In this document: positions 46,176-59,066 of the stretch, in pieces
How positions within the stretch are numbered: the first letter of the stretch is position 1
How the letters are laid out: each line of letters starts with the position of its first letter
Assembly (NCBI GenBank): GCA_019095985.1
Contig: CM032666.1
Location: forward strand, 6,781,282 to 6,845,281
DNA: 64,000 nucleotides
Direction of reading: 5' to 3'
DNA from: Streblospio benedicti
Taxonomy: Eukaryota; Annelida; Polychaeta; Spionida; Spionidae
Position numbers and translations under genes: made by a program
The notes under the pieces: model-generated
What the model was told of the DNA's origin: nothing
Databases searched by the model: none
The model's input: the letters and a program-made list of their open reading frames with translations, nothing else

Positions 46176-49100
46176 TTATGTTATTTCAACTGACACAACT
46201 ATCAAAAATTGCTGTTATTTTCCTATTTTATATTTTCAAACACAGAATGGGAAAAAGTTTCATATCAAAGAAACTTGTCAAAAAACTCTTTCAACTTTAA
46301 TTTGTAACTAATAACAACTAAATTGAAAAAAGCACACGAAACATATACAGTAAAGTTCTTATCTTTCAGTGTATTAGTACAAGCAGGTAGCGAACACACA
46401 TACGGTACATACAATGGATGCTAGCTCTGCCAGCTAGCAGTGTAACTCATATCTGTAGTGTAAACAGTGGCTGTCATCGTGTGTATACATACCAGACGTC
46501 AACCAGCCACATACCAAGTGGGCTAAACACATGGACATACCAACGCTGCTGCGAAAATTAGCAGTTATTTATTGTTGAACGTAATATGATATATTCACAT
46601 ACATTCATCTGCGAAAGAAACAATTTACCAATTAACTACAACTTGCTCATTTGAATCAAACCTCATCATGGAAGAAATCTAAAAAATGAAAATGCACTTC
46701 AAATATCTAATCTAATTATCAATGTTGAAGAACTTGTTATGTTTCGGTAATGAGAAAGCTGGCAGCGAGTCCGCGACAGATAAATCTGATCTCACGTAAA
46801 TGTATCATTCATAAACAATTTATACAAGTCAGTGAACAATCTTCATAAAGTACCTATCAGTAATGTGCAATAAACCACTAATGGTAAGCCCAGGGACTTG
46901 CTATGGTGCACAATGGCAATCGTGCACCCGCATACAATAGCGACATTAACGTCAACCGCTGCATCTTGTCCTTAGTTTGCTCTCAACCACACACTTTGTA
47001 CATATCATACACAGGTTCTCAATCCCAATCTGACGGTCACAAATCTGTCATGATTTACAGTGGATAGCAGATACGACGTACATGGGTAATTATAAGATGA
47101 TTTTACCTCTAAACAGCGAGAGCCTAATAGAGACACCTTGTAGATAACAAAGACTAGAACAATATCAATCACTGCTAATTTACGTTCAATTATCAGCCAT
47201 GTCTGACCATTGCATAACTCAATGGTACCGGTATGTATGCACACACTTCAAATGTAGAGTGCCCGTGCTTTCTGGTGCCTGGGAAAATTCCTCATGTTTA
47301 GTCAGTATCATGACTTACTTAAAGCTGGGTGATGACGGAGGGTCATGATCTGGTCTAGTTTTACACCGACACAATGAAATCACAACCACATTGTTTGGAA
47401 CATGTTCACTGTTCAGAAGCCTCCGTATAGTAGGAGAAACCTCTAGAACTTCTGTGCGCATGAAATATTATGCAAATATGACCTTTTAGGAAACAGTAAA
47501 AGGAACTTTTTGTTGTATAAGTTATATTCAAGCTACATATATTTTTCTGTTCCACAGAAAAGAAATGGACAAACAATACACAACACATTCATATAGCACG
47601 TTAATGTACAACATTTCAAAATCTATCATTCTATAATAATTCAACTGTGGACATGCTCAGTTTTTGTGCATTGTAAACAAACTCTCAGGATAAAATCATT
47701 CAAAGATCCCGCCAACACCTGACAGCACACCCAAATCTAGAATGTAATATGCATATATATCCTTCCTCATACAAATCCCTTCATACAAATGCAGACCAAT
47801 GAGGTAGTCGAGAGGCCAACTTTGATGAGAATGTTTTAAAAGTTATGTTCAGTGGCCAAACAAATATGCTTATATAGAAGCAATATGATTTGGTCTGTGT
47901 ATTCTAAAAGTTTCTTCATTCAAACAGTATATTAAAATATGTGTAGCAATTTAAATACCACACAACAAAAGGCAAGTATAAACATATCAAAACACATGAA
48001 AGCGGGGAATATGTTCATGAGCTCTCTATTTCTCCAGGGAGTGAGACCCAATCAGGTGACAAGTTCACCTTTTGCCACCAGCTAGCTTCTCCGGAAACAA
48101 TCATTGGTTGCATGTTTGACTCCAATTAGAGGCAATAATCAGCTTCATTAGGTGGAACATGCAGGGGCCAGAGATTAAGTGTAACCATGTTTGACTAAAT
48201 AATGCAGCAAGAGTCAAATATTATGTAAACGTACCTGTTTAACTGTACCCTTGTTTTTCTCACGAGTAAGCATGGCTAATATATGCATGCATACATGCAT
48301 ACAAGTTTTGTATGGCAAAAGCTAGGGTGACAATGACATTATAGACTGGAGGGCGGGTATTTGGTTCGATTGAATTGATTAATGGCGACAAACGCAAACG
48401 TCATTTCAGTTCAGTTTTATCTGATTGAAAACTTCAGAAAACCTTATAATTATTGTCAATGATAAAATTGTGTTTTTAGGAAAGTACTTGGTCTGTTTTC
48501 TGTCTATTTAGGAAAACATCAATGCAAAACTATTTAATAACAGTTATATACACCAGGCAAAGGCTTTATCCTCATGACGTACATTCTGCATTCTACAATC
48601 TTAAAAATGTACTCCATTTAATGCTGCCAGTATATGATTCCAAAGTCACTTTATTTGAAACCCGTCACATCATATACATTACATAAAAATATCACAGAAT
48701 GATTGATTTAACAGTAAAGCCTCATTAAACAGAAACACATATATCTAAAAAAACTTGTTATTCCTTTTTATTTAGTAAGCTATCGATATTGTATTTTACC
48801 AACTAAGACATATCAAACGTGAATATCCTGTGTTTATATGTCCAAATGGTGTGCCACATGGAATTGATGATCTAACATTTCATTGCACTAGCAAAATTGA
48901 CTGAACATCTCCCAACATGAACAATCAGAGAAGCCAAAATCATCATTATAAACTCATAAACTATAATGGCAGGGTTGCTGCACCAGTCAAAAAACTTTAA
49001 GGGACAATCATTCTTACCAAGTATTCTCATTTATAAGCCCATGGGCTTGCATTTGAACATTAAGCCAACCTTTGATGTTAACCCCTGGGCATTAGGAGCA

Positions 49101-50049
49101 GCAATACAGTACATGCTTGTAAACTTCATAGATATATGATTTCATTCATGCCAAGCTAACAAAGGTAATGACAACGCGCTACAGTAACAGGACACTCATC
49201 CAGGCACCGGGTACACAGTATGAGGTTTCAGCTAAATTTACTCACAAGTTGAAATTGACAGTATTAATGTACAATGCTTGCATCTTACTCAATGCTGAAA
49301 TTACACAATCAAGCCAGGGTACACATAATATCTACCTGGAAGCCCTGGGCCAGCTGATTTTTAACCAGTCCACATGGTTACAAAAGTTCATGGTCAGTTG
49401 GGCAGGCTATTTTTGCAGGACTGTCATACCACATAAATATGGGTAGCTACTTTTTGTCGGATGATGCTACTTTTTGCTTTGTCCCAAGCCCCCTGTGACC
49501 CTTGGGCAGAGTTTCCCGATTTTCATGAGTTTCTTCTCTTGTTCATTCTAATCCTTAGAGCAAATCATATTTTTAAATGAACAGAATCTGGTGTGATGTG
49601 AATGTAACCCTGGTAAAGCACGATGTTTCATGTTCAACCAATCAGATTTACAGCAATGTATCAAATTCATATGACTAGCATGTTGCACATTTTGAGGATA
49701 TCAAACAAGTTGAACAAAATTCTATGTTCATGCATGAAGTCCAATCATTACGGCATCTTTTGGATGTCGTCGATACTACAATGTTGGATTGTACTTTGTA
49801 GTTTCCGCTGCCAATGTTGTGTCTGGTGCGCGACGATTTCCATTAATGACAGCTTCCTCCTATCATAATGGAGCACAGCAATAATCGCCGGCCATCATTA
49901 ACTGCTGTAGTTTATTGGATGGTTACAAGCACTGATTTTGCAGGCTTTCAACCCACTAGTGTCACTGTATTAAATATTTACAGATGGCAATGTTTACAAA
50001 AAGCTTCATGCAAGAAAATATTAATGTTCTTGATGGACACCATGCTCCA

Positions 50050-50145
50050 CTTCGGCAGGTGCTGCATGCTCCCCAGGGAGTTGAGAAAGGCAATATAGAG
50101 TGATGATATCAATCAATGACCTGGCGTAGATGTAAAGTGAACTGA
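50050..50145 (+). mobile_element. SINE family A, tail fragment in plus orientation
   Basis: GCATGCTCCCCAGGGAGTTG, AGAAAGGCAATATAGAGTGA and CAATGACCTGGCGTAGATGT, then AAAGTGAAC, match the tail half of the copy at 39398-39690. Confidence 0.75.
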
Positions 50146-52203
50146 GTATAAAGATCTAAGACAAAAACATGCATATATACATGTATCAATATTTTCAACC
50201 CAGAAAATACTGACCGCAAATCACAAACTTTGTTAAGTGAACAAAGTTTCTGTTTTTCATAAGCTCATAACTGAATCATTATCTTGTGGCATTATGCAAC
50301 ACCCCGGTACTTACACAATAATACACATCATAAAATCAATCGCCCCAACTTAACAGCCACTCACTTTGTCAAGTTATTGCCAAATGAGCAACTGTGCATA
50401 TAATATTATGCGCCCAAAACAGATCAATAGAATGATTAAATTTTACGTAGCTGTGTCAATCGTTGGGTAACGAGGTGTGAAGCTAACAGCAGCGGGCTAC
50501 CCACACGACGCTATCAGAACCATCGATCTTGTCAATACACACGATCATTGATTGATTATGACGGCACTTTACTCATCCCATTCATGTCTACTCTATTCTA
50601 TTGTAAATATTTTGTGTATTTGAACTGAATTTTGTCAAATCTTCTCCCAACAGCTGTGACATTGCATGGGGATCAGACCGGTATTTAATACATAGTTACT
50701 TCAAACAATCATTGATCGACTTGAAGGCAATTACTGCTCCCATTCACACGGACATGGATGGACACATTGACATGCGCACCATCTGCAGCCTGATCGTGTT
50801 GGAAAGTGCTTTGTGGTCAATGATTATGTCCATTCTTAACACTCAAAGACAACCATAACTTAATTGGTTAGAGAGAGAATCAGCTCACTACAGCCTATAT
50901 TACTTAATTGCATATCTGATAATTTTATATAGTGCGAGATCGCTTTTTAATTAAGATCTTTTAAAATGTACTGGTGATCATTCCATGTGCAATGTATTGC
51001 TAAATCACATAAAATCCTGCTGGACACTCACATCCTGTTCATCTAACATCTTCATATATTTGGACTTATTATTCAATTCCCTGCAGATTATTGTACAATT
51101 CATGTACATATGTCAGTGTGAAACAGATTCACGGAGACCATGATGTTCATTTAACACAGTGATTGTGGTCTCTCAGGATGAGAATATTTCTGGTCACTAA
51201 ATGAGCAGAGAACTAAGATGCCATGATGCTTTGCTTGAAAAGCATACATAATACAGTTTACAATATAGATTTGAATAATGCCCCATCACCCAAAGAAGCA
51301 GTAGACTAGGCTGTCCATGAATAATAACGTAATAAGCCTTAATAAGCATGAATGCAAATTTAAAAGTGAAAAAAAATCTAATGAGTCGACTCCATGTTTT
51401 CATAGAACCTTCATTTACAGTAAAAGATGAAGACAGTTTCACAAGTACTATTTTGGTTCTAAAAGTTTCAAAATGCATCTAATAAACAGGTATCCTGTTG
51501 AACTGCTGAATGAACAGAGCCCACAACCCATACCTTATCAAGATTCCTGTCTCTATCTTATACACAAGCTTCAAGCCAAATCATACTTTCTCTGGCCTTA
51601 TGTTAGTATATACACTTGCTTCATTTGATTATACAAATTTCTCATGTAGAATGCTTGAGGGACAATTGAGATCCAACGTTATTTCTTGCAGTTACTTATG
51701 ACATATGTTCATATCTCATAGATTGTGGAAAATGAAAAGTGAGTTCAGTGATGTATGCCCCCCCTCATTACTCTCATACATCGTGAACATTATCATTAGA
51801 GTGAACACTGGAAGTTTACTGATAGCGCTTAGTGCAATATCATTGCCAAAACTTAAGTTCATTTTCAAAACATATAATATAACAATGAGAGCTGGAATCC
51901 ACCATTCACATGTGCTATACAATCATAGCAGTGCACGTTTCTTCTTTTTACCTTACAAAACATACTGCTGCTGCTGCTGCACAAAATATGGACTTACATT
52001 ATGCGTGCTCCTCCTTACTACACAAAAACTCCTCTGTGTCTACAAACTCATTATAAAAGCATAACATTATTATCACAGCAGGAGACAAAGTAGTAGGTGG
52101 CATCAATATTAACGCTTTAATAGTCCACAGCCCAAGGCCACAGAACAATGGGCTTGGTCAGCAGCACCAGCCAGCATATGAATATTTCACCGAAAATACA
52201 TAC

Positions 52204-52691
52204 CTTGTGAGATTTTCCCGAAACTGTGGTCCAACAGCTACCCTGCGGTGGTTAGTGTGGTGGTCACTATTTGCCTACTTTCTCCACTTGACTGAAGCAG
52301 CAAACAAACACTTTTCCACCTCAAAATCCAGCACAAAGCTTTTAACAATCACTCACTATATTCCCTCTACGACTAGCCGCACTAAAAGTACAATTATCCA
52401 GGGAGAGACAAAGAGTGTGAATTATCCTGCTGTCGCTGCTGCTGCTGCTATCCCTCCTGTGTGTGACATGCACAGTGTAATCCTGCACAGCTATGAGAAA
52501 ACCACAGAGATCGTAACCGCGGCAACAAGTGTGATGCTGCTGCTGCCGATGCTGCCACTTGTTTGAGGAGGTCGGCACGGTGACCTTTCTCAGTTGTCGT
52601 CGTTGGTGACTGTAACCGGAGAGGCGACTGGGGTGGGTGGGTAGACTGTGGGGGGAGTGGCTTGCCTGCTCAGAGTCACGGGTCACGGCTT
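52204..52691 (-). other. Candidate non-coding 5' exon of the transporter
   Basis: Minus strand: acceptor TATTTGCAG just above 52691 and strong donor CACAAG|GTATGT at 52204-52198 bound a 488-nt block that is GC-richer than its surroundings. It has CAG-repeat clusters (52430-52455, 52535-52556) and no long in-frame start matching the transporter. An alternative internal donor (GAGAAAG|GTCACC) could make a shorter exon of about 110 nt. Fits a 5' UTR exon of the 27-40 kb gene, but only splice signals support it. Confidence 0.35.
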
Positions 52692-55600
52692 CTGCAAATA
52701 TACACAAACACTCATGGTTTAGATGTACATATGAGACCTTTAGTTATTATAGAGCCTCTATGCGCAAGTCAGTGAAGTTTGCTTTGAGTTTGATTTGCAA
52801 TTGAAAATTGAATTGGAAAAAAAACTTATTTTACAAATACTATAGTATGCTTTTGTAGTTAATTTGTATCAGACATTTTTGGTTGAGTGTCATTTGTACT
52901 GAGTGTAATTAGTCCAAGATGTTTTCTGCAAATACTGGTACCTCTAAAACAAACATACAGAAACCCACTGTTTAGACATGAACTGTCTGTCAGTAGAACT
53001 TTACTATTAGCTTCATTATCAGGTTTTGTGGTCCTGTGGGAACAGTTTGTCCCAATCATGATGGGTATAAAATATTTTTCGATATTCGAAATTTCAAATC
53101 ATCTACGGGAATCATTATGTAAAATGTAACGGGAAAGCCTATATATGATCCATTTATCTACATTAAAATGTATATACAGAATTCAATAAAAACACATCGA
53201 CTATATATATTTTCCAGGCGAACAACAAAGAGCTATGCAACACATCACTTCGATGGAGGATTTTTTTGCTCAAATATTTCTATAGCGCTTATCTCATACT
53301 ATTAAAAATCTGGAATAACAATTCAAAAGTCTGCAATAAAATCACTCCATTTGTCGTTATAGTAAACTAGATGCATGCTAATAAGAATTTCAATGCAATA
53401 ATCCAAGTTTTGACATTTCCAAATGCAAACAACATTGTACTATTTGAGGGAAAAACATCACAATACCAGTTACTTTTATATAAAAAAATACTATTTATTA
53501 ACTCTCAAAAAAGTTGCGGAATTCGTGCAACTGTTTTACCACACCCTAGTCTGCATTGACACGAAAAAAGAAAAAAAATATGTTACTGGTTGTTGTTTTT
53601 TGCCTTGAGGTTTTTAGCAGCTACAGTTGAGTTGAAAGGCAGATGCAGATGTGCATAAAATGGAGGTCCCTGCATGGGTAAAAGTCAAGTTCTTGCCCTT
53701 TAACCCTTGTTAGTCTACAAGCAAGCCTAAAATAATCTCAAATTTACCACGGAATGATGTTGAATTTATCCAAGCTCAGTTGGGGTCAATCAGACATCAA
53801 TCATTGTAAATTTGACCTTAGTTTAGGCTTTTCTAGGCTGCAAAAAGTTGTACCACTTTTATCACTTGAGCCAAAAACAGGTTACCCACATGGCTGAAGG
53901 GTAATCTACAGAGCTCTAGTGAGCATACTATTGAGTAAAACTCCTACACACATTTGAAACTCATTATTGTTTATAGCTAAAATGTCTTAAAAAGTGACGT
54001 GCCATGTATATTTTGGTTGCCCCCATGCATGACATCCTCATGTATTTGGGTATTGTTATTCAATTCACAAGTTCTTAAAAATAACCTCTCATATAAACAG
54101 CCTGTTTTACATGGACCATTTCTGAAGGCCTCAGCCAATCAGAACATCAGGATAATTCAGGTTCAGTAACCTCAAACTTAAGGTCTTGATGGGCAAGTAA
54201 GACAAAATGGTTATTGATTCTGCTTAAAAGGTAAGTCTAACTCAACAAATTGTTTAGTTGAAAGAGGAGATGTTGAAAATATATACACTGTTTTAAAAAA
54301 GAAACTCCCATGGATAAACGATGATGAATAAGGGTGAAAATGTCACTTGGTGATATTTGTATTCTTCTGATCTGATGTGAACTTTCATCATTGTTCACCA
54401 CAGACAGATGAGGAGCGTCCCACAACACAAGCACAGCATCATAATGAGGAAACCTACAGACAATACAACAACAAACTGTTTAAGGGATCATCCCTTTCTA
54501 AAGAACTCTGGCCCAGGATGTAAAACCATATTGTACGATGTTTATAGATGTAAAGGTCCTACTAGCCTATTTTCAAATTGTTAACTGTGGGCAGTATTAT
54601 CATCCATGGTATCTGAATCTGAATTCTGTGTACAGGTTTTCACTTTTACAAGTAACATTCACCTATCGTCTGAGTGAAGAAAAATTGCCTATCGTCATGT
54701 TCTCCGCTAATTAACAAATGATCTGGCAATCACACAAACAAGCCAATACCATCCATTATTTAAAGAAATGAAGAGCTGACATGTTGAATTTGGCCTTGGA
54801 TTCTCACTCACCACTGTGATTGAGGGGAAGTTAACAGATTTTCTCATGTAAAGCTCTGTCTTATATATTAGGTAACAATCTGGATTTCCAAATATCCTTC
54901 CATGATATGCTCATGGCCTGTGACTATTTTGCAGAAATCTTTTCTTCTGCATCAACTTTGAACCTATCTATGCCACCACTTTTTATGCATAACATACTAT
55001 CAGGATCATTCCTGACGCTATTAAAACAAGCCCCTGATAGACAGAAGCTTTAACATGGACAGTATTTCCCTCATGAGGTAGCTTTTACCCTGCTAATATA
55101 GAACGGAGGCTCTTTTTTGATGAATGAGAACATAGTTCAGCCAGTCCCACCAATATACCTGGAGAATGACTCAGCCTTGACTGTTTTGACCTCCAGGTGG
55201 TCAGTAAACTCTCCAGCGGCTGTGACCTCAAAGATGAGCCTGACCTAGCAGCTCAGTTGTTTGTTGTCACTGGCATGCTGTTTGTTGTTGCAAACTTGGT
55301 TTATTACTACTCACCATTGTCTATTGTCACTGTGAACTTTGCACACATTTTGCACTGACTTTATATTCAGTTCGGGAGTTTTGTTCTGTTTGCGCACTGG
55401 TAAAATGACATTTTCCTGCACTATACACCTCTAGAAGTAAAGCTATTACCAGATCTTTCCATGCTTTGTTTCAGTTAACTGACAGCTCCGAGTTATGATG
55501 TCAACTTAAGTGTGTTGTCACAGAGATTCCTTATCATAGTTGGTTCTATACTAAAACCTCCTTTACACATAGGTGATCATATGCCAATCGGAGCAACCCA

Positions 55601-55904
55601 TAAATACGATTTTGGCCATGTTGTCTACATGGGCGTATTCAGGCTTCATTGAACGTAGTAAAAATGCTTGTTACACGGAGTTGCTGATCAAAACAAAGTA
55701 TTACTGATGTGTCCGACTGTTCTACGATCCATAAACTTAGCATAACTATTTGTAACAAACCTAAACCAACCACTATATTCATTAACAAATTTTGAACACG
55801 TTCACTGACGAATTTGCCAGTTCCCCAGTTCACGTAGAGCTACATTGGCAGAATTCACTAAAGTGTAAAGCAGGTTTAATTCTAGTCATTTTGTAAATTG
55901 GCGA

Positions 55905-56013
55905 AAACATCTATTTTAAAATATGCTTTACAACTAATTTTTAACTAATCTTTGATATGGACTGTGATATTTTACTATGCATTTTATGCGAAATAAACTG
56001 ATACAATACAATG
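55905..56013 (+). repeat. Dispersed repeat with (AATAC)n tail, copy 2
   Basis: Matches 33950-34085 over about 100 bp, ending TTTATGCGAAATAAACTGAT and ACAATACAATG. Confidence 0.75.
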
Positions 56014-56956
56014 GAGAAAAATTTCATTTATCTTAACGATAAACATATACAATGTTCTAAAAGACTAATGTTTTCAACACAGATTTATATACTAGTTTTT
56101 AAATTGAATTCCTCAGCACTTGTAATGTCCCCTGATAAGGTCTTTACAATGATGCTATTATGACAAGTTCAAGAGCCGCATGTAATAATGTGAGGATCCG
56201 TTCCCGGTGGTCCACAACCAAAACACTAACTAACTGTATTTTTGAATATATTTCATTGTTGTGGTTTACAATATAGTTTAAACACATTTTATTTCAAAAA
56301 CAAAGGGTCTGACCTGAGCTATATAGCTCATTTTACCATCTTATGTAAATTATTTTTTTCTACTTTATTTCATCCTCCAACATTGCTTCACAAGAATGTA
56401 TGCCTATGATACAGTCTTACATGTATTTTCAATAACTTATGTACTAGTATTGATAAACCCGAAATAGAATTGGATGGTCATTCTTGGCCATTATCTTTCA
56501 CACTTATAATGTTCTATGAGTATGACATAATTTACAGCAGTATATATATATATATATAATATGTATACATAAGCAGTTGCTTAAGGCCCAAACCCCTCAT
56601 ATTATGTTATCTTGTTTATGTGCAGAAAGTTTAAGGAAAAACAAATATTATGAATAATTCTTTATTATGATAATGAATATGATAAATGAATATGAAAAAT
56701 GACCATAAAGTATACAAAATATTGGTGTGAGGACGCACACAAGATAGACCTCAATATCATTATAGACTCTATAAGCCAATAGTGGCTGCGTCCATTAATA
56801 TCTTCTTTTTATTTCGCACTTGTATAACATATAACTATAACTATAAAAAATATAATCTGTAATAACCTCTTTGCTGATAAGGTCAGTGCATAGTGACACA
56901 ATATTTAAAGAATGATAATCTTTCTAGATAAACCCTTATGCAATGTAATGTTACAT

Positions 56957-57001
56957 TAGCTGTCTTCAGCTGTGTCAATTCAGTGGTAGAAGCTTGCTTA
57001 A
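56957..57001. mobile_element. Foldback element, isolated half arm
   Basis: TGTCTTCAGCTGTGTCAATT and CAGTGGTAGAAGCTTGCTTA match the right arm of the element at 5513-5748 (TCTTCAGCTATATCAATACA, GTGGTCGGAGCTTGCTTA). Confidence 0.6.
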
Positions 57002-58980
57002 GCAACTACATGTATGTATACATATTATATAGTACTTTAATTAGCTTATGAGAATTTAAATCGTATCACATAATTAGCCGTGTAAAACAAGGTAGGGGAA
57101 CCTAATGCACTCTCGTGTGATACACGTCCACCTGATTAAACAATTTTTTCAACATAAAGATGGATTTATATGTTTACCTAATGGTAAAAATAAGAAATTA
57201 CAGACGGTTTATCATGGTTTTGTAAGTTATCCATTATCAAGATTTTTGCAGGTACACTAACAACATTTAGTATCATATGTGCAACGTATCTATCTGAACG
57301 TGTAGTACGTCATTCGTTCAAAACCTAATGCATTTTGGCTGAATTTCTGGCTGAATTTCTGGCTGAATTCTGAGTTGAGTTCATTCCCTACAGACCTCGT
57401 GTGTATAGTCTTAACCAACCCAATAGGGGCTTGGGTATAAATACTTATTATTTCTAACCTCTAGGAAACATAAAACTTTCAATTTAAAACAAAAACACTG
57501 ACTTAAGATACTTGATCAAAAAAATCTCTGAATTATGGAAACACAAGTTACTATATCTACAAATTCAATTTATCCTTTAAATTTATCAAAATTCTCCTCT
57601 TTTAAATCATTTTAAGTGATTGACAAGGGTTCAGATAAAATTGTAGAGTAGTCCTCATATTACACGGAAGAGTATGTGCATTATGATTAAATCACATAAC
57701 TTATCGTGCTATCATTTTCTCATGAAAATGGCAGAGAATAACTTTCAACTTAAATTATTTTTCAATAACAACTTTTGTGAGTTTGTTACACTTATATAAA
57801 TTGTCGTTTGATAATAATTTGATTAATATATTTTGATGCAATGAAACTTATTCTAACTAAAGTAAATTCTTATTAATGTATGACCTCTGGGTTTCTTTCA
57901 TTCTACTCGAGCAGACTATTCCATGAATACCTGCATATTTGGGGGCACTTCCTAGGTAGTGTCATAATTAAAACACGTGTTACAATTAAAAACAAACAAA
58001 AATGAAACAGCACCAGCATCTATAATGTGCATTTTAAACCGGTGATAATAATTGTTAATGTACATGGGCATGTTTTGTGTAATGAGAGCAGTCACCATGA
58101 TAATTAATGCTCATCTCAGAATGTTTATTGTGTGTAGATCAGAAATACATTGGACAACATATGATTTAAACTTTTGATAAGAATGTAATAAAGCAATGAG
58201 CCTAATTAACAATGGCTGCCCTGCTACTATGGTTTAAAATATTCAGGACTGACTCTTAGCTTGAGCACCTTTAATTCCTACATATACTTCACTATTACAC
58301 TCCCACAGCAGAGCAGGGAAACCGTATTTATCATACATATAAATATAAAAAGATATGAAGTGTGCACAAACTCTTCGTTGAGTTGGCAATCATGGAAATA
58401 GGCTGCACCTGTGGCTGGCAGTGATGTTTCGCATATTGTTTAAATGTTGCTATTGAACTGTTTGTATCCTAAACAATCGTATATACACATAGTATGTCAC
58501 ATTGCACCATTTGTGGATAAAGCTCTGACCTAATAGGCAATAAAAGTTTGACGTTTGAACTACCGTGGGCGTGATCCATACGATACTCATTTCAACTTTG
58601 ACCTATATTGAAACATAAACTAAAATGTACATGTACACTAATATGTATAGATTAGCACTAGCTTAAAGCCTGGGTCACATCTGGGAGTACTGCCTCCCTA
58701 CTGCCTCTCTACTGCCAAATACGTATGGAGATCATAGGGAGCTAGCTAGCTGTATGTGTTCCATATGGTAAAAGTACGGCAAAATTAAGTTTTATGAGGC
58801 AATACGAAAACAGAAGAGAAAGTTGGACAAACGGTCAATTCACTAGTGGCTATCCATAGGTAGGCAGCATGCAGCCAGTATATCAGGCCGTACATTATTA
58901 CCTACGACAGATATCGCAGACACGGGGAAAACCATACTGCCTAGATGTCCGCACAGCTGATTGTACCATAGGTTTTAAAA

Positions 58981-59066
58981 ATTGATTGGGTAAAAACATT
59001 GTAAAATTTATATTTATATAATATAATTGATTGGGTGAAAACACTGTAAATTTATATTTATATATA
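58981..59066 (+). repeat. About 47-bp tandem duplication
   Basis: ATTGATTGGGTAAAAACATT and its repeat ATTGATTGGGTGAAAACACT, each followed by GTAAA-TTTATATTTATAT. Confidence 0.85.

Larger units (their letters stand above)
40490..52203. other. Probable 5' intron / upstream region of the transporter; no coding exon seen
   Basis: The coding start is at 40486 directly behind an acceptor (TTTTCAG ending at 40488), so at least one non-coding exon must lie above. The stretch holds a SINE (43795), a MITE (45762), a SINE fragment (50050) and AT-rich DNA. Islets at about 44990-45310 and 48010-48200 are GC-richer and dense in E-box (CAGGTG, CACGTG) and homeobox-like (ATTA, CAATCA) words. Confidence 0.5.

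Noticed and set aside
49168-50098. Frames of 76-92 codons on the plus strand
   Set aside because: No splice context or homology; the last overlaps a SINE fragment.
52207-52707. Protein-coding gene on either strand (119 and 121 codons)
   Set aside because: Simple CAG/CTG repeats keep the frames open; no homology or in-frame link to the transporter. Kept only as a UTR candidate.
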